Assembly (NCBI GenBank): GCA_032690845.1
Contig: CM064420.1
Span: 59,756,707 to 59,820,706 of the forward strand
Direction of reading: 5' to 3'
Origin: Eleusine coracana subsp. coracana
Taxonomy: Eukaryota > Streptophyta > Magnoliopsida > Poales > Poaceae
DNA length: 64,000 nucleotides
In this document: positions 12,640 to 26,585 of the stretch, piece by piece
Position numbering within the stretch: position 1 is the stretch's first letter
Layout of the letters: every line of letters begins with the position of its first letter
Position numbers and translations under genes: made by a program
The notes under the pieces: generated by a model
Seen by the model: only the letters and a program-made list of their open reading frames with translations
Database searches by the model: none
What the model was told of the DNA's origin: nothing

Positions 12640-12718
12640 GACCGAGATATATGATCGAGCTGATCTCACAGTGTGATACGACGCTGGTGATAGTGTGCGA
12701 GGTAGGCAGCGATGCGAG

Positions 12719-12726
12719 TATATATA
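12719..12726 (-). promoter_or_regulatory. TATA box of the ERF gene
   Basis: A TATATATA octamer on the minus strand lies 80 bp upstream of the chosen ATG, a normal distance for a short 5' leader. Confidence 0.6.
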
Positions 12727-13413
12727 GGCAGCGGGGCTAGTGATGAGGTGCTGTGTAGTGCCTGCATGGAAATCGATCAAGTTCGTTTTTGCTGGTTTAC
12801 AATATACGTTTATGTTAACAGTTACGTGATCATTGCTGACGATTTGTTTGTGGCACAATGCTGTCCGAGTCAGTGATCAGTTGATGAGAGGACGTCACAC
12901 GCTATATTGCTGCTGGTGGGTGATGACCAGTCACACGTGTTGATGTAAACGCCTAGCTAACGCAACCTCTATAGTCACACAAACTTTTCAAGTTACAGGG
13001 AAGGAAACGAATCTAGTAACGCTGTAGCATGAATCGTGAAATCTGCGACAATATTATATATATTATATACACCCTGAGCTAATTAATAACCGCAGCCATT
13101 ATCAAACGCGTCGTACAAAAGGTCCTTTTCTTCCGGTACGCAGTACCACATCACCTGTGCCGTACAAATGCTCCCCAGGCTGAAACAGATGGAACCTTTT
13201 CACATCAAATGCGTGGAAACTATCTTGCTACTCAGTGGCTGTATTAGGTGACTAGGTTCATGTATATGAAATATCTCGCTCCCACTGTTTACCACAACAT
13301 AGAGTCTGCTAGGCGCTTCTGATTATTATGCTGACCACACTCATTAACAGTTGAACTCTACTTTCATGTAACAGCACTCATCATACGCAGATGCAGCTAA
13401 CTAAAAGGTGCTA

Positions 13414-13425
13414 TTATCTAAAAAA
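13414..13425 (+). mobile_element. 12-bp tail-only retroposon footprint
   Basis: The insert ttatctaaaaaa lies between perfect 15-bp repeats AACTAAAAGGTGCTA (13399-13413 and 13426-13440). The tail resembles the LINE-type tail ending in TCT plus A found elsewhere in this window. Confidence 0.5.
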
Positions 13426-14152
13426 AACTAAAAGGTGCTAACAATATTTAATTTGTTGTTACAACATTCTACTAGCTGCGCACATGTAGCTCAGATGAGA
13501 CCATTCTTCGTTCCTTTGGTTTGATGATCTTGCATTTGCCGACATAGTGAAGATGTGATCTGTGTACTGTTTATCCTTTCTTGAATAATTAATCAGACTA
13601 AGATTATCTGTTTGAGATCACTTCATCAAACAAGATTCTTCATCGTGGAGCAGAGATGGACCTCACAAAATTATTGGCTGCAAGCCTACAACATGTCCAC
13701 TTCCAGCGGCAGCTGGTTTCAAGTACATAAATGTCAGTCGTATCTTCTCGCAGAAATCAGTTGAATCCATAAAATGCACCACACTGAAACGGTTTAGTGC
13801 AATCGGTCCATCTGACAAGGAACCTATATATGCCGCCCAGCGCATGAACCATCCAAAGAAACATAGGATTTTTATTTTTCTGCGACAACAGAGAAGAAAC
13901 AGAGGACTGCAATAACGCGCACAGCAAAGCTGAGGCAGATAACTCAAAAGCTTAAAAAAAATACTCGTCCAAATTATACAATTTATCAACTAAAATTGCA
14001 CAATCATTAAAATTGCATATATGATCCATTCTTATGGGCTAGTATTTATGATATTTGAAGCAACTGGGAGTCCGGGATCATGTATCAAATTGGTTCCACT
14101 ACCAAGTTTGAAATGGATTTGGAAGATCTGGAAAAAAATATATCTTTCGGTA

Positions 14153-14879
14153 CTCCCTCCATCTTTTTTAATAAGGAATTGGGCATAGAATATTAATTTG
14201 CCCCACTGGCCAATAACCTGCCTTTGCTACGGCAACTCGAGGTCCATTGTTGAAGCGTGTCGCCATCATCGTGGAGGTGCTCTGTCCAAATTCTAGGCAT
14301 GGAGGCGCGTTGGTCACCCTACTTGGCTCCTTCATGTGACAGAGGTGAAGCTGGCGGCCGCCCTCACTCACAACAACCATGATTAGTGTTCCCTAGAGTT
14401 CTTTGACTCGTCCTTTGTGACGTTGATGAGGTTGATGATAAGGTTGAAGATGGTGAACTAGCACAAGCAATGACCCACGCATGACAAACCGATTGTCATT
14501 TGCGAGCTCCACCTTGGCCTTGGGCTCCCTGATGACGACAAGCGGAGGTAAATGACACACGCACACCTCTTCCCGCTTTGACCACTCCTTGCACTTCCTG
14601 ACCGTTGTCGGTGCCCTCGCCTTCGTTGTAATGCCCTACGTATGATTGCTGAAAACTAGGGCTTGGATAGAGTGCTGCTACTTCATCAAGCTTAGGAAAG
14701 GCATCTTGCATCAACACTAAGAGGAGAAAAGCATATATGGGTATCTTATTATTTAGGATAAAATAGTCTTTTTCCATGTCTGCTATTTATACATGTGAAT
14801 AATGATTCAATCCCGACCCTTAATACCTTTTAATATCAAAGAACCAATCCAGACCGTTAATATTAAGGAACGAAGGGAG
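14153..14879. mobile_element. Stowaway-like (Tc1/mariner) non-autonomous element
   Basis: Terminal inverted repeats CTCCCTCCATC on the left and CTCCCTTCGTTCC on the right (reverse complement), each flanked by TA (14151-14152 and 14880-14881). At 727 bp it is long for a Stowaway MITE. The internal part has no recognisable transposase, though an open frame of about 90 codons exists on the minus strand. Confidence 0.6.
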
Positions 14880-14881
14880 TA

Positions 14882-17800
14882 GTAAGTAGTAGCAGTAGTT
14901 TTGTACCGTGCCCCAGCTTGAGGTTTACTAATTTTAGTGAAGACTTTGGATATTGCGTGTCGGCGTGGGAGCATATATATACATACAACCGCAAAACAGT
15001 GGTGACCCTGGTGGGGGGCGCTGGATTTTAGCTCTGGCCAGCACTGTCAGACTGAAGTGGACAGATCAGCAGGGATGGGATAGGTCCAGGAATTTGAACT
15101 TTGACCACGTACCTGATACTGGCTGCCGTGTGTATATATGCGACGGCGCTCCGGCCAACTGAGACAATAGGAAACAAGCAGTAACCGGAACAGCAATTTT
15201 CTCTACAGATTCAGTCATCTATCTCCACTGCAAGCTGCACAGCCGCCTTCCGTACCGCATCCCTTTTGCTACCAATAGCTAGATCCCCATCCCAATCATT
15301 AGGTTATCATAGGATCCGAATCGACGTGACAGTGCGTGCAGCCACACTGGTGATCGAAAGGGATGGTCTAGTCGGCACCTCTATTGATCTGGGGCCTTCT
15401 ACTAGCTCTGATTTTTCAACTGCTGCACGACCATCATGATCACATGTATCGGTGAAAGGTAGCTGCATTATTTACTGTTACCGAGTTACGACATTCATGC
15501 ATGGTAATAGGCGATTGTCCGTTCATCTATTTTGCCGACATCTGAATGAATGGAAATTGGAATGGTCTCTGAAAATGAAATAAGCCATGATAGACTTACT
15601 GCTGGTATTATTTGCAACTAGCGAGTGGAATCACTACCTCCGTTATTTTCAGCAAGTACATAACACTACAAAGCATTTGCACGTACTTTGCATGCAGATC
15701 GTTATCCTTCGGACATGGGGTCGTTCCCTAAAAAGGATCACCCCCCATCAAAAATATCTGTCTCTTTACTTCTGTCACACTATTACACCCTGTCGCACAT
15801 ACTGTTTCCTTGGCTCTTCCTTTTGACAACCGATGCTTTCCTCCATATTACAGTGTATGAAGAGAACTGGGTTTCTTACATCAAGTCACCACGTACGTGT
15901 GACGGCGAGTCGTCAGTGACAAGAAGCAGCGACAAGTCCTCTCAACGGGTCAATTATTAGGACATCATTGTGTTACACAAACAAATTATTGATACCCATC
16001 ACTGCTTGACTCCAACAGATTTTTTTTTTAGCTCCACAAAATGTCGAGGTACAAATGACCTGTCCATGTTTTCGCGCCAATTTGAGCTTTTGAATGTCGA
16101 TGTGTGCACAATAACCTTCTCATGGCGAAAAAAATGTTATTACGCCTACCTTCTTTTTACAAGAACTGTGGGATCACCGGTAATCTATGGACTCGACAGT
16201 GCATGATCAAGTACGAGCATGCTGCTATACCCCAAGTTACTTTTGAAACAAACACTACAGTAGTACCAACTCTTAGAGATTTTTTAGATCTTCTATTCTA
16301 TGGTGCTTGCAAGTAGTGTGAGCCGTCCATTGCCTTAGATCTAATGGATTATAGTTAAAGGTATCATCCAAAAGATACTCAAATATTGACTGAGGTACTT
16401 AAATATTGAGGATAAGAATGTAATCTTATATGTTGATCAATATAGAAAATAAGATACATATATAGGAAAGATCTCTAATAATAGAAATTAATACCAGGAA
16501 TATAACTTTTACATAAGAGAGAACGATCATCAGAATAGTAAACTTTTTTATTACCTAAAAGTATAGATCATATATACTTTTGCCAATGGAGGAGCTAGTG
16601 TACTACACGCGTGCATAATGCATATCAATCGGCCAGAGTGTTACGTATAAGTTTGTTCATTTACAAGATCATATATATTGTGTGTTCAAATCTGTCAAAG
16701 CGGGGTCGCTATTTGTTGACTTGTATGATAGATTAAAGAAAGAAGCAGCCGAGCTGCAAATTTTGTGACAACTGGCATCATCAACCAAGAAAAAGTTTCG
16801 AATACAAGTTCTGCAAAACAATGGAGATGATATGCACTGAGGAAGGAGAAAAACCATTTAGTAATGGCGTAACTAAAAGGAGGAAGAAGAGCAGTTATGA
16901 CCAAATTTATTATTAGCAATTACCAATTAATAATTGTCGCAAACTTACCTTTATTTAACTAAACTGTTATACCTGAGTTACCCCTAGTCAATCAACGGTT
17001 GTGATCTTTTGTACTTTAGTACCTCTCAGTACCTTGCAAACACTTTAAAATCTCTGGAGATTTTTTAATAGAAAAACTCTTCATCAGATATCGCGAGCCC
17101 TCCCCCTGCCGAGGAATGCAGACTTGCCCCGTCGCAGTAATGCTGCGTGCAGTCTGGCCAGGCTGGATAAAGAGAGGCGAGATGAACCGTGTGTTATTGA
17201 GAGATTGACCTCAAGTCGTGCAGCTGGTGGCTGGACCTGGATCCACTGAATTAAGCCGCCTGATAGCAGCGGTGTGGTCGACGGCATTGGCCGCAGGTGC
17301 TCCTTTTAACAATGGGATGCATGCATGCTAGCTAAGCTGCCAGAATTATTGATCTGCTAGCTGTTGTCCACGTTCTGCACTTCCCTGATGGTTTGATAAT
17401 CATAATCTATGGTTATCTTATACTATCAACAAAAACATACGTTCAGCTGAAAACGATGATAGTTAATTCCATCCACATCGAACTAGATGAACAACAGTAA
17501 TCACGCTAAAATACTTCTAAAAGTGAAATGATGCGTGCATGGTCCCTAAACTTCTTTGGATTCTCAATCAAACCTACAACTCAGATTACAAACACCTACA
17601 ACTCAGATTACAAATACTACTCATGGTCCCCAAACTATCTAGTGAGTCATTTAGAGTATCATCTAGGTCCAAAAATTCAGGTTACAAATACTACTCATGG
17701 TGTTGGGAGCTTAAACAAGAACGCAGATCAACATTTGAAAATATTTGGGACCCCAATCTGCCCTAACCTAAGTTACAGACCTAGACAAGAATGCATTTTA

Positions 17801-19029
17801 TCTTTTTACCTTTTAAATACAAATAAGAATAATGAATAAAGTGGGCAATTTTTTTTTTGAGGAATTGGGGGGAAGGGGGAGAGCATCCTCACATTTTCAT
17901 TTCATTTTAAGAGTGCATATATGAGAGCAGGATGTTACATGTCATTTGTGATAGATACAGAGGAGGGTTGAGAAGAAAATATCGAAACTCAAGCATGAGC
18001 GATATGCCGATCGGCTTGCGAAAACCTACACGACCATAGTTTGGCGCCCTCGCAACACCCCGCGAAGAGCCTGGCATAGCATAGCAGGGGGGGCATGGAG
18101 CAGAATACAACATCATGACAGTGCTTCCCTAAACGTCAACAACAGAGGAGCATGAATGCGTCGAAGTGTGCATGAGGCAAAGCAGCCAGAGGTTGGACTT
18201 GTCATAACTGGGACAACAGTTATGAGACAACTAAGCATGCATTATATTTGATGGCTACCATATGCATAATTTTTTTTCTTAATATCTTGCAATTGCAAAA
18301 GTGGATAAACACTTACATGCATCTCTTTTTCATTGTAGGCCTAGGACCTCCAACTTGTACTATCAAGGCTACCATGGCCTTTTGTCTTCATGCTCACAAC
18401 CCTTATCTTATTATTATTGTTGACATTTGTCTGATACCGTCATAATGTCACATGGACCTTCACGTGTCATCAACCTAGCTCACAGTGCAATGGTAACACA
18501 TAAAACTTTCCTATAGTTATTGTCACTAGAAACGATTTTGCCAATTTTTTGTGAGAAAAGAAAATGATAAAGAATATTACTATTATTATTTCCTATATTT
18601 TCTCTCTACAACTCATTTCACATATGTTAATCATCATGGTAGGCTATGTTAACTTGGTGCAGAACTAGGGGTGGCGAAAGGGCCATTGCCCCATCCCCCT
18701 CCTACACACACATAAAAAAAAAAACTTGTACTACGCATCTAAATAACACACTAGGTTTTTATTAAAAAAATTCAAGTATTTGGTCCTCCATCTCTTTCTC
18801 TTTTATCTTGTTTCTTTGCAAAAAAAGAAGAAGAAGAAGATCTTGTGGTTTTTATGTGTTGTGTCACAATCATAATACAGATCGGGGACCTGTGGAATGA
18901 ATCCTCATTGTGATCAGATGATGATTCTTCAACCAGGTGATGAGGTGGCCCTTATAAAAAAACCCAACTAGTACCAGTTATTAACACACACAAAAAAAAA
19001 AAAAAAACTGCCGCCAACGCCCGTCCACA
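14882..19029. other. intergenic, no gene recognised
   Basis: AT-rich DNA with scattered short ORFs lacking family motifs. Between 17573 and 17710 a short phrase (cagattacaaa and variants, and tactactcatggt) recurs several times in direct orientation, probably the edge of an old transposon. The last 500 bp become GC-rich as the kinase gene is approached. Confidence 0.45.
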
Positions 19030-19592
19030 TCATCCAAATGATATTGGGAGGCCCCGCGTGGCTCGCGCGCGAGACGTCTCGAACGCAGAAAGAGTGTCCT
19101 CCAACCCAAACTGCGGCGCACGTCCTGTCGTGCGCGCCACTCCCCCACCCGCACTCCGCCCCCTCGGCTCACTGACACCCTGGCCCCACCGGCCCGCCGC
19201 GAATCGCGCGGGAAGAGCCGAGCCAGCCTCCGCCCCCGTGTCCCCGCCGTTTATTCGCAGCGGCTCGTCGTCCCCGCGCCCTCCTTTTGTTTTCGGCCCC
19301 CTTTCCCCTGTCGCACGCGCGCGCGAAGCTTTTCCGGCCACCGCCGCCGGATTCACCGCTCCGTTCCGGCGGTTGCAGCCTCCCGGCCTCCCGCCCGCGT
19401 CGTCGTCGCGCCGCAACCGCCATGCCGTCTCCGCCTCTCTCCGCGCGCCACCAACGCTTCTCGTCATCCTCCTAGCTCATCACTCATCAGCTTTCCTGCG
19501 GTCCTCGTTGCGATTGCAAGCGCCTCCTCCATCCGGCATTGATCAGGAAGGCCTCTGGTTCGGTTTTGGAACACGGCGGCCGGGCGTGGGTG

Positions 19593-22249
19593 ATGGGCGG
19601 GCTGTGCTCCAAGGATGCCGTCCTGGACGCGCCGCCGCCCGCGCCGGTCCCGGCCCACGCGCTGGTCCCCGTGGCCACGCTGCAGAAGGCGCCCAGCCAC
19701 TCGCTGAAGCAGCTCATCGCGCTGGCCCCCATGGACGACGACGCCTCCTCCGTCGTGCACGCCGTCCTCTCCCGCACCGACTCCAACGCCAAGCCCAACA
19801 AGCCGGGCGGCAACACCAAGGCGAGCGGCGGCGCGGCGGCGGCGGAGAAGAAGGCGGTGGAGAAGACGGCGCCTCCCGTGGTGGTCATCTCGTCACTCAG
19901 CAAGTCGTACAGCACGGCGGGGGCGCCGACGCACCACCGCCGCGACACCGTGGACGGCAATAATGGCGTCGGCGGCGCGGCGGCGGTGATCTCCAGCATG
20001 CCGCAGGGGTTCTCCGGCGAGCACGTCATCGCCGGGTGGCCGTCGTGGCTCACCTCCGTCGCCGGGGAGATCGTGGAAGGGTGGCTGCCACGCCGCGCCG
20101 ACACGTTCGAGCGGTTGGACAAGGTAATAATAGTACTCCCATTGATTGATATTGATTGGAGTACTATACATTTTTATTTGCGCATTGATTCATACAGTAT
20201 TCATCTCTGTGCGCGCACGAACATTCATATGGTTCACCACGGAACTGATCATCATGGCAATTGCTGCAGATCGGTCAGGGCACGTACAGCAACGTGTACA
20301 AGGCGCGTGACCTGGAGACCGGCAAGATCGTGGCGCTGAAGCGGGTCCGGTTCGTGAACATGGACCCGGAGAGCGTGCGGTTCATGGCGCGGGAGATCCA
20401 CATCCTCCGGCGCCTGGACCACCCCAACGTCATCAAGCTCGAAGGCATCGTCACCTCCCGGCTGTCCCACAGCCTCTACCTCGTGTTCGAGTACATGGAG
20501 CACGACCTGGCGGGTCTCGCCGCGCTGCCGGGACAGAGGTTCACGGAGCCGCAGGTGAAGTGCTTCATGACGCAGATCCTGGAAGGGTTGCGCCACTGCC
20601 ACGCGCGCGGCGTGCTCCACCGCGACATCAAGGGCTCCAACCTCCTCATCGACGACAACGGGGTGCTCCGCATCGCGGATTTCGGGTTGGCCACGTTTTT
20701 CGACCCCAACCGGAGGCAGCCCATGACCAGCCGCGTCGTCACGCTCTGGTACCGCCCGCCGGAGCTCCTGCTCGGCGCCACCGAGTACGGCGTCGCGGTG
20801 GACCTGTGGAGCACCGGGTGTATCCTCGCCGAGCTGCTCGCGGGGAAGCCCATCATGCCAGGACAGACAGAGGTTCGTCTAATTGCTTTGCCAGTTTCGT
20901 TCTCTGCCTGATTGGGTAATTAAAAAGTGCTGCGGTAACAACCAAAAAAATACATAAATGATGATATTCAATACAGATCGAGCAGCTGCACAAGATCTTC
21001 AAGCTCTGCGGCTCCCCGTCCGAGGACTACTGGGCCAAGGCGAAGCTGCCGGACGTGACGCTGTTCAAGCCGCAGCGGCCGTACCGCCGCAAGATCGCCG
21101 AGACGTTCAAGGACTTCTCCCCCACGGCGCTGGCGCTCCTCGACACGATGCTCGCCATCGAGCCGTCGGCGCGGGGAACGGCGGCGTCCGCCCTCGACAG
21201 CGAGGTAATTTTATTCGGTCTTGGACTCGTTCTCCTCTGTCATTTCATTTCTGTGTGCAGCCAGTGACACATTTTCTACCACCAGTTCTTCAGGACCAAG
21301 CCGCTGGCGTGTGACCCGGCCAGCCTGCCCAAGTACCCGCCGAGCAAGGAGTACGACGCCAAGCTCCGCGGCCAGCAGGAGGCCTCCAGGTACGATCCAT
21401 CCATCCCTATTGCAATTCTGACGCGACACCAAAGCTCTGTTCTTGTTCTCATTTCCACTCACCACCGTGTGCTCCATATGCAAAATTTGGCAGGCAAAAC
21501 TCGAACGCGATCGGCGGCAAGGGCTCGCAGTCCATCAAACAGGGGAGAGACGACAAGGTCGTCGCGTCAGGTACCAAGGAGTCGTCCGCGGCGGAGCAGC
21601 ACCGGCGGCAGGTGCGCGCGAACCAGAAGAGCACGAGCCACCACTACAGCTCGCAGGAGGACAGCGTCCCTGGGTTCCGCATCGAGCCGCCGGCCGTGGG
21701 CCGCGCGGGCCCCGCCACGATGCAGACCGCCGGCGGCGGGTTCGGGTCCACGTGGTACGGCCGGAACGAGACGCACAAGGCGGCGGTGTCGCGCACGTCC
21801 AGCTCCGTCCGGGTCTCGCACCAGGCCTCCTCGCACCGGTCGCGGGGCACCGACCTGCACCCGAGCTCGTCGGCCGCCCGGAACGCCAACTCCAGGTACA
21901 ACCGGCTCGACGTCGCCGAGCCGGCAAACGCCATGGACCGCCCGGGTTCGTCCCACAACAAGGACGGCGGCATGAGGGACAGGGACGCCTCATCAGCTGT
22001 GAGTTTCATCAGATTTTCAGGGTTCACAAATTAAAGAAGGGTTGTTATTCAGAGTTTGAAGGTCCAACTGAATGATTTTTTTTTCAGGGGTTCGGGGCGA
22101 AGAACAAGAGGATTCACTACTCGGGGCCGTTGATGCCGCCGGGTGGGAACATGGAGGACATGCTCCGGGAGCACGAGAGGCAGATCCAGGAGGCGGTGCG
22201 GAAGGCGCGGGTGGAGAAGGAGAGGACCAACAGGCACCACCATTACTGA
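19593..22249 (+). CDS. CDK-like Ser/Thr kinase (At1g54610/IBS1 class)
   Basis: Six exons: 19593-20123, 20270-20872, 20977-21204, 21286-21389, 21494-21998, 22088-22249; 710 aa. The start reads MGGLCSK, a likely N-myristoylation site with Cys nearby for palmitoylation, so plasma-membrane attachment is probable. The kinase domain starts at FERLDK. It shows GQGTYSNV (from 179), the ATP-binding Lys201 in VALKRV, HRDIKGSN with catalytic Asp296, DFG at 314-316, and Thr330 matching the CDK2 activation-loop Thr160. The PSTAIRE position reads PESVRFMAREI, as in this plant class. The loop phrase LATFFDPN and the later TEIEQLHKIFKLCGSPSE are also class markers. A long Ser-rich tail ends in a basic segment with RIHYSGPLMPPG. 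Known members include IBS1, linked to defence priming. The substrate is not visible from sequence. Confidence 0.92.
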
Positions 22250-22744
22250 CGAAAACGGGCACCAAGTTGACTGCCATGAGAACAATCATATGGTTCCAAT
22301 CTCTCAGACCAGAGAAGGGGCCAACTCTGCCTCTGTGCAATGCACAGGGAGATCTCCGTGGAGCAGAGGGCGAGATCGCTGATGCAAGAACACACGAAGA
22401 AGGAGGCGCCTCGCTGCGCTCGGGGTTCGTTGCTAACAGTTGGGCTTTTCGTGATCCATGTGTATAATAGCAGTGGTAGAGAGGCTTGGAAAGCCTGACA
22501 GGGAGAACAGAAACAGAAACACCTGTTCTGTATACAAGGCAGATCGATTGTAAAGACCCCACCACAGAGAAGAAAATGTGTGTACCTGATCAACTTGCTG
22601 CAGTTAGGTGCTCAATTTGCAAACGAGCTACATACATTAGTTTTCTGAACGAATTTCACTGCAAATTGCAATGTTTAAACTCATGAGGTGCTAGACGCCC
22701 ATTGAACATACGAAATTAGGATAATCTGTATGCTGTCTTGTCGA
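22250..22744 (+). other. 3' region of the kinase gene
   Basis: Probable 3' untranslated and downstream DNA of the CDK-like gene. About 150 bp of it (22600-22744) recurs, diverged, at 31250-31420 beside the OPR gene. Confidence 0.5.
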
Positions 22745-22760
22745 TTCACCAATTCAAATT
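22745..22760. repeat. LINE target-site duplication, left copy
   Basis: 16-bp TTCACCAATTCAAATT, matched exactly at 29934-29949. It defines the element borders. Confidence 0.9.
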
Positions 22761-22912
22761 TTTTTTTTAGACAAAAGGTCTCCACCCCGCTTATATTGAA
22801 AGCGAACAGAGTTCAAAGTTTTACAACAAAGTGCCAACTCATCGCAGCGAGTTCTTCGAAAGAAATAAAAGTGCAACACATGGAAACAAACAACTAAACA
22901 TGGCCACTAATA

Positions 22913-25900
22913 TTAGATGAAAGCAATATCTGAGGGGTGGTTATTAAGCGGCCTGAATTCCTTTACGCATTGTAACACCCTTGTTACTATTTCCTCCACC
23001 TTGCTCTTGGTCGTCAATCTCATGAGGCATCTCCATTTCTGTAGCCAGGATACACATGAAAAGATCACATTAATTGGCTTATCAGGAAAAGTTTTCTGCA
23101 TATTCATTTTATTTCTCACAGTCCATAACACCCATGCTATGGTTGCAAATGCAAATAGACCTACTTTCTCACTAACACCTGAACCCCTTGGTAACCAATC
23201 TGAGATCAAGTCTGAAGTGGAGTTTGGTTGCTTCTCCCACCCGAAGTTTTCTTTGAGAAAACACCACACAAAATGTGCTAGAGGGCATCTAAATAGGATG
23301 TGATCAGTGTCTTCTGTTTCACCATATAACATGCAGCTTTCGCTTCCCCTCCAGTTCCTTTGTTTGAGTTGTTGTCTAGTTTGAATTCTGTCTTGGAAGG
23401 CTTGCCAGAGGAATATCTTTATTTTCAGCGGCAATCTACTATCCCAAATTAATCTAGCTGTGTGACTATCCACCCCTCAAGATGTCAGGAAATTATAGAG
23501 AGATTTGGTAGTAAACGTCTTGGAGGATGACAACGCCCACTCAATTTCATCTTCTTCCTCTGTCAGTTTTACACCATTTAGCAGATAAGATAGTTGTTCC
23601 AATTCATCCGTTTCCTCGGGTCCTAACATTCTTCGGAAGGGAATGACCCAATTAGCCTTAGCTCCTTCTTCAACCCTCATATTGGGCCAGAGGCAGATTG
23701 CAAACAGTTTTGGGAAACTGATACGTAACGGTGTCCTTGTTAGCCAAACATCTTCCCAAAACTGGGTCACTTTCCCATTCTTTACTTTGTGAATTGCACC
23801 GTACTTGAAAAGGTGTTTCACCTTTTGGAGGCTTTGCCAGAATTGGGATCCTCTCCCTTGTGCTTGAAAGACATCTCCCTTTGGCATATATTTTTGCTTC
23901 CAGAATTCTACACCAAAGTGAATGTTTTTCCTTATATATTTTCCAAATCCATTTAGTCAATAGGCACTCATTCATTATTCCTGTGTTAATGATACCGAGA
24001 CCCCCCTGTCTCTTCGGTCTACAGACTGCTAACCACTTCACCATGTGGTATTTAAAATTCTCTCCTGTCCCACGCCAGAAGAATTTAGCTCTTATTGAAT
24101 CCATATTTTTGTGAATACCTGGTGGTAAGAGGTAAAATCCCATAATATACATAGGTAGGCTGCTTAGGCATGAATTTGATAGGATTAGCTTCCCCCCAGA
24201 GGACATCTGCTTCCCTTTCCAAGGTGACAGTCTCCTATGTATTTTCTCAGGAACTTCCTTTAGGGCTCCCTTGCCTATTTTGTGGTCATTAATTGGAATC
24301 CCCAAGTACCTCATTGGGAGTGTTCCCAGTTGGCAATTTAGCATGTTGGCCACTCTCTGTTTCTCCTCCTCCTCCATACCAAAAATAAAAGCTTCACTCT
24401 TGTGATAATTAATCTTCAGTCGTGAGAGCCATTCAAAGCAGTACAAAATGAATTTCATGTGCAAGATGGATTTGTCATCCCCTCCAACCATTAGAATCGT
24501 GTCATCTGCATATTGTATATGTGTGACCCCTTCTGGCAACAGGTGGGTGATGACCCCCTTGATCATCCCCTTCGCTGCTGCTTTCTTCATTAGGGTAGAA
24601 AGAGTGTCAGCCACTAGGTTGAACATCAATGGTGAGAGAAGGTCTCCCTGTCTCAGGCCTTGGTAGGTGTTAAAATATGATGACCTTTGACCATTTATGT
24701 TGATACAGACCTTCCCCCCTCTAATTGTGCTCAAAGCTTGTTGAATCCAGTGTTGGGGGAAGCCCTTCCTTTCTAACACTTCCTGTACGAAATCCCAACG
24801 AACCTTGTCATATGCCTTCTCAAAGTCAATCTTAAAAATCACCCCTTGTGTTTCGATCTCCTTAGTTCATGAACAATTTCATGAAGGGTCATGACCCCTT
24901 CCAAAATATTTCTCCCTTTGATGAATGTTGTTTGACTATCACTGATAACCCTTGTAGCCATTGGTGTAATTTGATCCATTAGCAATTTTGGGAAAATCTT
25001 AAAGTCTACATTGAGGACGCATATGGGACGGTATTGCCTAATATTGTTGGCTTCTTTTAGCTTCGACACTAGGGTAATTACACCATAATTCAATCTTCTA
25101 AGGTCTAACTTGTTTCGATTGAAATCATTCACCATCCCCCTGATCTCCGGTTTGATATGTTGCCAAAGCTTCTTGAAGAAGGTCACCGTGAAACCATTTG
25201 ATCCTGGTGCAGATTCCGTTTTCATATCTGAGATAGTTGTCTGAACATCTTTCTCTGTGAAAGGTTCACACAACCATTTGCGATCCTGTTCTTGAAGTTG
25301 TTCGTTTGCTGACCAAAAATTCTCCTTAAGCCCAGCCCTCATCATCTTATTTGATCCAAATAGTGTTTTGTAGAAACCTACTATGTGAGTTTCCAGTTCT
25401 TTCTGCTCACATATCGGTCCCAAGTCCGTTTCCAGTGAGACAATTGTAGTCTTCCTCCTTCTACCATTTGCACAGGCATGAAAGAAATCCGTGTTCGCAT
25501 CCCCTTTGAGGAGCCACCTTTCATTTCCCTGTTGTTGCCAGTGAATCTGCTCTATGGTATAAATTTTTTCCAGCTCTTCTTGTAGTTGGTACCTGGCTTT
25601 CCAATGTGCCTCATCTACCTCTTGGTTATCATTGATTCTGTCCATTTCCTCTATCATCTGTATCAGATCTGACTTTAGTCTTTTCTTCGCACTGGCTCTG
25701 TTAGCATTCCAACCTCTCAGATATTGTTTTGTTAAACTTAGGCATCCATGCCAAATATCTAACGAATATCTTCCTACACCAATTCTTTGTTTAACTTTAT
25801 CCTAGTTCCTTATAAACTTCTCCCTGAAGTCATCATAAAGTAGCCATTGTTTTTCAAAATAGAAGTATTTTTGTCTGTTTTCAATATGCTCACCTGTATC

Positions 25901-26585
25901 TAGGAGAATTAGGCAATGGTCTGAGCCTATACATACTTTGCTCCATGCAAAACACAGGGGAAATTTGTTTTCTCATTCTATGGTCACCATGATCCTGTCC
26001 AGATTCACCAAAACCGATTTGTTTATTGGTCCAAGTAAACTTTGGTCCACTTCTTCTAATTTCCTGTAACTGGTGAAGATCAATAAACATATTAAACTTG
26101 TTTATCAGCATGTAATCAATGTTATCATTATTCTTGTCAGCCGCCGATCTAATGAGATTGAAATCCCCACCCATAGCTATAGGGAGTGTTGCCACCAAGC
26201 ATTTCCTTGATAGTTCTGAGATAAAATCCGAAGATCTCTCGTGCTGTGCTGGCCCATATGCTGTCATTGCTTCCCACTGAAAGTTGGTCAATCTGTTCCT
26301 CAACCCCATACTAATATAGAACTCACCTATTTCGATATTCTCCACCTCCATGGTGTCTTCTCTAATACCCATTAGGATACCACCTGAGTGTCCAACAGCA
26401 GACTTCCATGCCCACTTAAATTGAAAACCTACTGAGATCTCTGTTAGCTCCTTTTGTGTAAAGTGCAGCTTCATTGTTTCCTGCAACCCCACATCGTCTA
26501 ACCTTTCTTCCTGAATATAATTCCTTATTTGTCTCCTTCTAGCCAGTTTTCCAAAACCTCTTATGTTCCAATACATGATCTTCAT
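22913..26585 (-). pseudogene. LINE ORF2 (endonuclease-reverse transcriptase), broken
   Basis: Begins MKIMYWNIRGFGK at 26585. The endonuclease part shows LQET and GGDFN. Near 26000 it shifts frame, and a TGA follows in the continuing frame near 25975. Another stop lies near 25800. The reverse transcriptase shows APGSNGF, a frameshift at about 24841 (one G missing at the KG-V junction), then FKIDFEKAYDKVRW, GLRQGDLLSPLMFN and the catalytic YADD. A further frameshift lies near 23880 and a TGA near 23476. The C-terminal part (WDSRLPLKIKIFLWQ, TDHILFRCPLAHFVW) is the zf-RVT-like domain of plant L1 elements. At least six lesions in all: dead, but able to pair with relatives in a search. Confidence 0.9.

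Noticed and set aside
12152..12676. Long plus-strand ORF opposite the ERF gene
   Set aside because: It is the antisense of a very GC-rich AP2 coding exon, has no motif, and its composition explains the open frame.
13663..13989. 108-codon minus-strand ORF
   Set aside because: No recognisable domain, no promoter or splice context, AT-rich surroundings.
17836..17880. Another poly(T)/tail footprint near 17850
   Set aside because: Only a 4-5 base repeat flanks the T run, too short to call a target duplication.
19058..19963. Plus-strand ORF of 301 codons upstream of and across the kinase start
   Set aside because: Wrong frame relative to the conserved kinase exons; Arg/Pro/Ala composition reflects GC content.
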